NCBI GenBank assembly: GCA_035079385.1
Contig: JAVHKY010000023.1
Coordinates: forward strand, 3,472,001 to 3,536,000
Length of the DNA: 64,000 nucleotides
Direction of reading: 5' to 3'
Source of the DNA: Aspidiotus rigidus
Taxonomy: Eukaryota > Arthropoda > Insecta > Hemiptera > Diaspididae
Notes under the pieces: model-generated
The model's input: the letters and a program-made list of their open reading frames with translations, nothing else
Told to the model about the DNA's origin: nothing
Database searches by the model: none
Made by a program: the position numbers and the translations under genes
In this document: in pieces, positions 56,901-64,000 of the stretch
Position numbering within the stretch: the stretch's first letter is position 1
Layout of the letters: every line of letters starts with the position of its first letter

Positions 56901-58976
56901 TTTATTACGAGATTGTAAATTAATTATTCTAATTTTTTCAGGCATCACAGAAGCCGACGTAAAGAAGTTACTTCGATTGTCTAAGGAAAAACGCAAGGAA
57001 GAAAGATCTTTACAAAACATGTTGAAGGCAAAAGGCGTGCGTGCCTCTCCCGCGGTATGTAATTTGTATCGTACACAAATTTTTAGTTTTCAAATATGGA
57101 CTTGCATACTGACGTTTAATCGTGGTTCTTTCAGACTCCAACCAGTGATGATAGCAGTTTTCTAGATGAGATGTCTATGGTGAGTTAGATATTTGAATTC
57201 GGTTTTCAATGTGTAGATTGATTTGTGGAAGTATGGTTTATACAGATAAGAGTAACGGATGATACTGTTTCTCCCGCCCCCCCCTTAGTGTGGGTGTATT
57301 TCCGAATACCAGTATCATGCAACTTTATTCTGTACCATGTAGAGATTTCCCTTGCTTTGGGCGATTTCTGAATGCATATACCTTTTTCATATTCTACATG
57401 GTTACGAAATAAGTGTGAAATGTCTAGAGTTGATCCGAATCTTCAAATTACGGCACGTTATGCTAGATTGAATTGATGGTATCAAAACGATAAATTAAAC
57501 CAATCAATCTTTATTTAAAAAAAAAGAAAAAATTCTATAAAAGAAGGGAGAAAAATAACCAACCGCATGCTCAATTGAAGCAGGCTGAGCGAGGGCGGTG
57601 GGGAAAATGATGATAAATTTATATTTTTGGAAATATTTATTCAATCTAGAATGTCTTTTATTCAGGGCTGCTTAGCTAGCCGTTAGCTTTTAGCCATTAG
57701 CCGTTAGCCAAGGAATTTTGCTCTAAATTAGCTAGCTTTTAGCTAGCTAATGAGATCAAATTAGCAATTAGCTTAGCCTTTAGCCATTGAAATTGAAATA
57801 GCTAACGGCTAATTTTCATTGAATTTTTTCTTCAAAATCAGAAAGCACTAGCACTGCCAGCGGGCCCAGTCAATACTTCTTTGCTCTTTGATTGCTCCAA
57901 AAATCTAAAACATGAGAGACAACAATGTCCAAGTGAATTTTCATCCCATCTTTGTAGAAAAGAATCACGTATTTTTGAATTTTGGTGCTAAAAAAGAGTA
58001 TTTCTTACTCTCAAAAAAGAGTGTAAAGTACGCTGTTGAAAATTCTTGTTTTCTTTTTCTATTGCGAATTGCGATTAGCCCAAAAGTAACATCTCATTTA
58101 AAAACAGTTTGGAAGAAGCTGCAAAATGATACCCATGTTAAAATTTTTAGCCGTTAGCTAGCCAATCAGAGCAGATTAGCCATTAGCTGTTAGTTGAAGC
58201 CGATCATTCAAAAACGTTAGTTCTTAGCTCAGCTTTTAGCCAATCTGATTGGCTGAGCAGCCCTGCTTTTATTGGCTCATTTTGTTTTCTGTTACTTTCC
58301 AAATCGAAGGACATACTGACCTAGATAAAAGGAAAAAACTAATATAATATGGATAAACATGATTTTGAGAAATTTCTTCTAAGCTGGTTATCAATTTTAC
58401 ATATTATTTTGTAGTAGTTCTCATATCTGTTAGAGTCGTTTATTTATAGTGTCTGGTATTTCTTGACGTTATATATTTTTGCAGGAAGAACACGGAGATC
58501 ATATCAACACCGTACACATCAAGCCTTCTCCAGAGCAGGGAATTCTGATATCACCGGGATTCAAGTGAGCATTAATCTTCTCCATATCGAATATATCAAT
58601 AGTGTGGATCAACCTCTAATTTCGTTTCCAACTAAATTTTGACAGGGAAAAGTCGACACCTGTTACGCCATTAGGCAGAAGTATTATTGGTAGCACACGT
58701 AAAGCGGTTTCGTTCGTTGACGGAAAAAGACCCGGCGTGGCGAATGACTCCCCGCCGATGAAGACGAGGAGACCTTCGCCTCCGCCTTTGTCTCCGCTAA
58801 CTACACCGAAAAAGAAGCATAAAGTTCGAGTGAAAATTATCAGGCCAGACGATAGCGATGACGACGATGAAGCTCCGCCGCCACCACCGCCAGGACCACC
58901 TCCTCCCGAACTATATCCTCCTAATTTAGGCGCTTTAGGTGTGTTACCGCCCGGGTTCGTTCTGCCAAAACTTTAA
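47057..58976 (+). CDS. Very large SR/Lys-rich, Pro-rich nuclear protein, 14 exons, about 2669 residues
   Basis: Exons 47057-47363, 47443-48259, 48881-49194, 49270-49398, 49480-49858, 50175-50504, 51188-55856, 55936-56085, 56159-56444, 56525-56584, 56942-57054, 57135-57179, 58485-58564, 58646-58976 (8010 bases, all phases agree). The N-terminus MDEIPLPDDIPTPGE is acidic. Then come a Tyr/Met/Gln/Asn-rich stretch (about 190-275), a first RS domain (about 525-590), a conserved-looking segment LILQYTNTKPVLKYCENPKF, twelve decapeptide repeats (about 955-1078), Ser/Asp- and Lys-rich tracts, a second RS domain (about 1910-2010), Pro-rich segments, a helix LLRLSKEKRKEERSLQNML and a C-terminus with poly-Asp and poly-Pro. 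RS domains imply a nuclear pre-mRNA-processing role, likely regulated by SR-kinase phosphorylation. No RRM, G-patch or zinc finger seen; the family is not recognised. The N-terminal start is provisional. Confidence 0.8.
51775..52147 (+). repeat. In-frame 30-bp coding repeat, consensus SKSR[FY]ESPEK
   Basis: About twelve consecutive decapeptides inside exon 7 of the SR-rich gene. Variation is mostly F/Y at position 5, E/D at 6 and R/K at 4. Each unit carries a Ser-Pro site and an RxxSP-like context. The last units decay (SEK SKARFESPER, PSPSKFESPEPE). The 30-base unit at DNA level is well preserved in the centre (GAGAGTCCGGAAAAATCAAA), which suggests recent expansion. Confidence 0.9.
57663..58265. 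mobile_element. 603-bp hAT-type non-autonomous element with exact 8-bp TSD, in an intron
   Basis: Ends CAGGGCTGCTTAGC and (reverse) CAGGGCTGCTCAGCC. CTTTTATT is duplicated at 57655-57662 and 58266-58273. Subterminal runs of TTAGC[CT] repeats (TTAGCCGTTAGC, AGCTAGCTAATG) occur at both sides. The interior frame (57912-58157) has no recognisable transposase content. Inserted in intron 12 of the SR-rich gene without harming its splice sites. Confidence 0.85.
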
Positions 58977-59749
58977 ATTGGTGATTTCGATTATCTTCAA
59001 TTTTAGTTGTGATATGGTTTCCATAGAAAACTGTATAATATTCTTAAGGTGGTGCCTTCAGGTTACGTTTAAAAAGTAGTGTGATAAGTATGAGATGTAC
59101 CTTCGGCAATGTTTTTAAAATGAATATACTTTAATTTTCCAGGTTTTTAGACATGACTGTTACGCTATTTCTTATCTTTTTTTTTTTTTTTTGTAACGTA
59201 TTACATCATTTGTACTTGTATATAACTTACTATAAATATAATTATTATATTTCATTGTGATATGCAGTTTGTATAAAGAGTTCGGTTTGGACTGAAACTA
59301 ATTTAAATCTTATTTTGTTCACTTGCGCAGTGAAACAATGTGCTTCAAACTACATATTGTAAAATTCTGTATTTATTTATTATTATAATTTTTTCTTTTT
59401 TTTTTTTTTGAATTATCATTCGTTAATTGAAAATACGACGCCCAATTTTGAAGTATAAATTTCATTTGACGTAGATACAAATATGAAAAATCCGTTGTAC
59501 AGATTTACATTAGGTACTCGTAATTCACAACAATTTCTGTTGGCTTGTTCTATTTATTCCTCTTTTTTTTCTACTTGAATACTTTCAAAATAAATTGTGA
59601 CGTCGACCCGAATATTTTATTGGAATTAAAAACAAATATTGTAATCACAGTGAAAAAGTTTCAGCATACCAGCTTATTGGTCGTCTGTCCTGGTTGATAA
59701 AAAGATTTTTTGACTCAGAACTGTAATTTTATCTGCGAAATGAAAACGA
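58977..59749. other. Convergent 3' region of the SR-rich gene and the transporter gene
   Basis: The 3' UTRs of both genes meet here. An AATAAA for the + strand gene lies at 59589-59594, with others upstream possible. No repeat or gene otherwise. Confidence 0.5.
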
Positions 59750-60373
59750 CTAATTATACTTTACGCAATATAGTCGATTCGAGATAATATCAAGATACGT
59801 ACCGACAACAAGTTGAAGACATTTTGGATTGTACTTTTTATGAACGAAAATATAATAGACAGGAATTCCAGTCAGCGTGATTAGAATACCAAACCCGACT
59901 TCAAATGGCTTCACATAGCAGGGTAATATGACCAAGAAAAGCGCCACAATCACATATATTATTGGTACAATTAAGGACACCTGCAATGATCACGAGTGAG
60001 AGCGTTTTTCTTATTCCTCCTTGAAAATCTCTAGATTAGATTGTGTTTTTTTCTCACTTTAATTGGTCGTTCCAAATCCGGCTCTTTCCATCTCAAGTAA
60101 AGAAGGCTGAAGATGGAAAGCATAATGAAGAAAGACTCAACAAAACTCGCGTACGTTATCAAAACGTAAATATCACTCGTACACAACATCATCAAAGACA
60201 AAATATTCTGGAAGAGAAAAACAAAGCAAAGCAAATGAAAATATTGGAATTAGGTAACGTCCACAAATTTTCTTACCAAGAAAACTAATGATGGAGTGGG
60301 AGTAAGTTTTTGCAGATGAATATGAGATAACATCCGTGGAAAATGACCTGATCGAGCACCAACAAAACACATT
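59750..60373 (-). CDS. L-type amino-acid transporter (SLC7A5-11 family), C-terminal three exons only
   Basis: Minus-strand exons 60373-60277, 60207-60058 and 59980-59750; GT-AG boundaries and phases agree. Read in order: CFVGARSGHFPRMLSHIHLQ with LTPTPSLVF, then DIYVLITYASFVESFFIMLS and LRWKEPDLERPIK, then VSLIVPIIYVIVALFLVIL with EVGFGILITLTGIPVYYIFV. These correspond to the end of TM8 through TM12 of LAT1-type light chains, where [KE]PDLERPIKV is diagnostic. The protein would exchange neutral amino acids at the plasma membrane, normally with an SLC3A2-type heavy chain. The upstream two thirds are not found between 60374 and 64000, which is repeat DNA, so the next intron is at least 3.6 kb or the gene is truncated. 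Confidence 0.85.
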
Positions 60374-60780
60374 CTGAAATAATAGAAAAAAATAGGTACT
60401 TTGTGTAAATTCTAAATTGGCTGAAACAATATGCTGTGTTCAATTGTATGATTGTTTTGTATTTAAGTATTGAAAACAAAGAAAATTCTTGAGATAGTAT
60501 AGTTCAATAGGTACTGAGAGTTAAATTGCTGCAGCCAAGTAAATAAAGATCATAATTCATGTCTGTTTGCGTGATCCCCCCTTCTTAATATTTAGAAAAG
60601 CCTACACTTCTACTTATTATATTGAAGGTGCACAGTGTACTAGAGCTGCTTATGGTTTATTGACAAGCTAACTTCATCTGTTTCTTATCTAGTCTACTCT
60701 TCTTGCCCTAATATAGCTCTTCACCTCTATTTATTAACTTGGGCCTACTTTATCCCAATAGGTATATTGAAGGCATACAG
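60374..60780. other. AT-rich intronic DNA of the transporter gene
   Basis: No exon of the transporter and no other feature recognised. Confidence 0.4.
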
Positions 60781-60783
60781 TAA

Positions 60784-61105
60784 AAACGACGGCTTCCTTA
60801 ACGAAGTTAAGCGAGGAACGCAGGGAACCTGTTTTATGAGTCATATGGGATTTGGTATTGAGAATTCAAGGAAGCCTAGACCTAGATGAAGCTAGTATAA
60901 AGAGGGCCTACACCTACTATAAGCCTAGTATAATATGGTTTGAGAGTCTAAATTTTTCTTGAATCTCCAGCTATATATTTTAGAAGGGGGACTTGGAAAA
61001 ATTCCTATCATACATGGGTCGAGAGTCGAAATTTTTCTGTTTTTTGTTAGATGGCACACGGCAAATTTCTCAAAAAGCCCCCCATAGAACAGGTTCCCTG
61101 TTAAT
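60784..61105. repeat. Module T (+), satellite monomers and reverse module H
   Basis: Module T at about 60785-60955 (ACGACGGCTTCCTTAACG ... GCCTAGTATAATATGG), then two diverged monomers, then a reverse H module at about 61045-61105 (CAAATTTCTCAAAAAGCCCC ... AGGTTCCCTGTT). Same order as at 4180-4405, inverted. Confidence 0.85.
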
Positions 61106-62100
61106 ATAGCTTTCAACAGCCTGTACAACAATAGAGTCTACTACTGAATGATATTATAAGTAAGTATGGGTTGCGTGAGTGAATCAGAAAGGGTAAAAAT
61201 TGAATCTGAACATGATACCTGCAGAGAATTGTTAGTTCGTACCCTTTTAATCCTATATTTTATTGTGTGTTTGTGTGAGTGTGTTAGCAACCTGTCTGTG
61301 TAAAATATGCTATTTTCCAATTCAACAGTTGAATCGACTCATTGGTCATTACTACGTTTTATCCTCAGAATAAGGTATCATGTCCATTTTCACCTTTTAA
61401 AAAGCATATTTTTCACATACAGGTTGCTGACACACTCACACAAGTACACAACAAAATATAACTTTCAACAGCCTGCAACAATAGAGTCTACTACTGAATG
61501 ATATTATAAGTAAGTATGGGTTGCGTGAGTGAATCAAAAAAGGTAAAAATTGAATCTAAACTTGATACCTGCAGAGAATTGTTAGTTCATACCCTTTTAA
61601 TCCCATATTTTATTGTGTGCTTGTCTGAGTGTGTCAGCAGCCAGTATGTGTAAAATATGCTTTTTAAAAGGTGAAAATGGACATGATACCTTATTCTGAG
61701 GATAAAACGTAGTAATGACCAATGAGTTGATTCAACTATTGAATTGGAAAATAGCATATTTTACACAGACAGATTGCTGACACACTCACACAAACACACA
61801 ATAAAATATAGGATTAAAAGGGTACGAACTAACAATTCTCTGCAGGTATCATGTTCAGATTCAATTTTTACCCTTTTTGATTCACTCACGCAACCCATAC
61901 TTACTTATAATATCATTCAGTAGTAAACTCTATTGTTGCAGGCTGTTGAAAGTAATATTTTGTTGTGTACTTGTGTGAGTGTGTCAGCAGCCTGTATGTG
62001 TAAAATATTTTTTTTTAAAGGTGAAAATGGACATATTACCTTTTCAATTATGGAGATAAAACGGTATCCATTTTCATCTTTAAACAGCATATTTCACCCA
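61106..62100. repeat. 350-bp direct repeat followed by its inverted copy
   Basis: The unit beginning CTTTCAACAGCCTG / ACAATAGAGTCTACTACTG starts at 61108 and again near 61460. A third stretch (about 61560-61662) turns into the reverse complement of the unit at about 61662-61955. GTGTGAGTGTGT[CT]AGCA and its complement mark each copy. All parts are more than 90 percent alike by eye. No coding frame. Confidence 0.85.
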
Positions 62101-62106
62101 TACCAC

Positions 62107-62504
62107 TATAAGCCTAGTATAATATAGTTTGAGAGTCAACATTTTTCTCGAATCTCCAGCTATATAATATGATAGCTCGAGAGTTGAAATTTTTCCAAGT
62201 TTTTTGCTGGACGGCGCACGGCAAGTTTCTCAAAAAGCCCCCCATAAAACAGGTTCCCTGTTAAAATTCAGCTGGAAACGATCAGGAGAATTCAGGATTT
62301 GTTTTACTTGTGGAAGATACCTACCCCCTAGTTTGTGTTTATCTCGGCTTTTGGCTTCTGGAAAAAATGACGGCTTCCTTAACGAAGTTAAACGAGGAAC
62401 GCAGGGAACCTGTTTTATGATTCGAATGAGATTTGGTATTGAAAATTCAAGGAACCCTAGATTTGGAGAAAGGTAGTAAAAAGAAGGCCTAGACCAACTC
62501 CAAA
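62107..62504. repeat. Module T and reverse module H copies
   Basis: A partial module T end at 62107-62135 and a diverged monomer, a reverse H module at about 62195-62265, about 90 bases of unrelated sequence, then a module T start at about 62366-62475. Confidence 0.75.
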
Positions 62505-63007
62505 TTTTTCTAAGTCCCCCTCCTATCATATATAGCTCGAGAGTCGAAATTTTTTCTAAGTCCCTCTCCTATCATATATGGCTCGAGAGTCGAAATTTTT
62601 CCAAGTCCCCCTTCTATCATATATGACTCGAGAGTCGAAATTCTTCCATGTCCCCCTCCTATCATATATAGCTCGAGAGTCGAAATTTTTCCAAGTCCCT
62701 AACATATATGGCTCGAGAGTCGAAATTCTTTTAAGTCCCCCTCCTATCATATATGGCTCGAGAGTCGAAATTTTTCCAAGTCCCCCTCCTATCATATATA
62801 GCTCGAGAGTCGAAATTTTTCTAAGTCCCCCTTCTATCATATATAGCTCGAGAGTCGAAATTTTTCTAAGTCCCCCTCCTATCATATATAGCTCGAGAGT
62901 CGAAATTTTTCTAAGTCCCCCTTCTATCATATATGGCTCGAGAGTCGAAATTCTTCCAAGTCCCTCTCCTATCATATATGGCTCGAGGGTCGAAATTTTT
63001 CCAAGTT
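62505..63007. repeat. 45-bp satellite array, about 11 monomers
   Basis: Monomers CCTATCATATATAGCTCGAG / AGTCGAAATTTTTCTAAGTC with little divergence; one monomer near 62697 is shortened. The frame is open on both strands (159 codons on +, 169 on -) because the unit is 45 bases. Confidence 0.95.
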
Positions 63008-63312
63008 TTTCGCTGGACGGCGCACGGCGGACGGCGGACGACAGATTTCTCAAATAGCCCCCCATAAAACAGGTTCCCTGTTAAAAACAAAAAAAAAAAA
63101 TCTCGAGCTATTTATGATAGGAGGGAGACTTGGGAAAATTTGTCCCCTATCATATATAGCTTCAGATTCAAAATTATATAGCTTCAGATTCGAAATTTTT
63201 TCTAAGTCCCCCCTCCTATCATCTATAGCTCGAGAGTCGAAATTTTAACAGGGAACCTGTTTTATGGGGGGCTATTTGAGAAATCTGCCGTCCGCCGTGC
63301 GCCGTCCAGCGA
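63008..63312. repeat. Facing H modules forming the hinge of a satellite palindrome
   Basis: The reverse H module 63008-63085 and forward H module 63243-63312 are complementary along more than 60 bases. Between them lie an A-run and several diverged monomers (about 63090-63240). The satellite arrays on either side run in opposite orientations, so pairing can extend outward for hundreds of bases. Confidence 0.85.
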
Positions 63313-64000
63313 AAAACTTAGAAAAATTTCGACCCTCGAGCCATATATGATAGGAGAGGGACTTAGAAAAATTTCGACTCTCGAGCTATATATGATAGGA
63401 GGGGGACTTAGAAAAAATTTCGACTCTCGAGCTATAGATGATAGGAGGGGGACTTGGAAAAATTTCGACTCTCGAGCTATATATGATAGAAGGGGGACTT
63501 AGAAAAATTTCGACTCTCGAGCCATATATGATAGGAGGGGGACTTAGAAAAATTTCGACTCTCGAGCTATATATGATAGAAGGGGGTCTTAGAAAAATTT
63601 CGACTCTCGAGCTATATATGATAGGAGGGGGACTTAGAAAAATTTCGACTCTCGAGCTATATATGATAGGAGGGGGACTTGGAAAAAATTTCGACTCTCG
63701 AGCTATATATGATAGGAGGGGGACTTAGAAAAATTTCGACTCTCGAGCTATATATGATAGGAGGGGGACTTAGAAAAATTTCGACTCTCGAGCTATATAT
63801 GATAGGAGGGGGACTTGGAAAAAATTTCGACTCTCGAGCTATATATGATAGGAGGGGGACTTAGAAAAATTTCGACTCTCGAGCTATATATGATAGAAGG
63901 GGGACTTAGAAAAATTTCGACTCTCGAGCTATATATGATAGGAGGGGGACTTAGAAAAATTTCGACTCTCGAGCTATATATGATAGAAGGGGGACTTAGA
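63313..64000. repeat. 45-bp satellite array in the opposite orientation, running off the window
   Basis: About 15 monomers CTCGAGCTATATATGATAGG / AGGGGGACTTAGAAAAATTT. Adjacent units are almost identical, more homogeneous than the array at 12.8-14.6 kb, and the array continues past position 64000. Confidence 0.95.

Noticed and set aside
62556..63864. Open frames of 61-169 codons in the distal arrays
   Set aside because: Same satellite readthrough, present on both strands at once.

Overview
This is a eukaryotic nuclear window. Its genes have GT-AG introns, its promoters and 3' ends are AT-rich, and mobile DNA and satellite occupy large parts of it. Gene content (an animal haem-peroxidase family member, RBX1, an LAT-type amino-acid transporter), Penelope-like and I/R1-like retroelements, a pogo derivative and a short run of the insect telomere unit (CCTAA) all point to an arthropod, most likely an insect. 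I cannot place the order.

Layout. 1-2165: 3' part of a frameshifted RNase H-bearing non-LTR retrotransposon. 2.6-8.2 kb: a composite repeat family (45-bp satellite plus two recurring modules), TTTA/TTAA microsatellites and a 483-bp tandem duplication. 8.4-9.45 kb: decayed Penelope-like element (RT end, GIY-YIG domain, degenerate hammerhead). 11.1-17.1 kb: a very large inverted-repeat (foldback-like) structure, split by about 1.8 kb of 45-bp satellite and by smaller insertions. 17.3-19.4 kb: short TIR elements. 20.2-21.3 kb: four-exon EXD2-like 3'-5' exonuclease gene (+). 21.5-22.1 kb: internally deleted pogo/Tigger element. 22.5-22.8 kb: intronless RBX1 gene (-). 23.5-27.6 kb: hAT-like element with a second TIR element nested inside it, another TIR element and two hairpin elements, several with exact target-site duplications. 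28.0-30.7 kb: an unrecognised multi-pass membrane protein gene, preceded by a short reading frame that overlaps its start. 33.6-43.7 kb: 13-exon peroxidase-family gene (+). 47.1-59.0 kb: 14-exon gene for a 2669-residue SR/Lys-rich nuclear protein (+). 59.75-60.37 kb: last three visible exons of an LAT-type transporter (-), whose 5' part would have to lie across or beyond the satellite block at 60.8-64 kb.

Main results. (1) The peroxidase homologue keeps the fold motifs, the distal His and the catalytic Arg, but the proximal haem-ligand His is Asn and both haem-ester acids are Ser, so it looks like a conserved pseudoperoxidase. (2) One of its introns carries a 178-bp insertion with 15-bp target-site duplications; inside are 35-bp perfect inverted arms enclosing what reads as a hammerhead ribozyme. 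A matching but mutated ribozyme lies behind the Penelope-like element. (3) A 45-bp satellite (a whole number of codons) and two modules sharing a GGGAACC dyad build arrays, palindromes and dispersed relics across the window. (4) Several intact short transposons can be delimited to the base.

Genes are single-copy housekeeping or structural types and do not form one pathway. Exon coordinates were read by eye from splice signals and phase; no transcript evidence was available.
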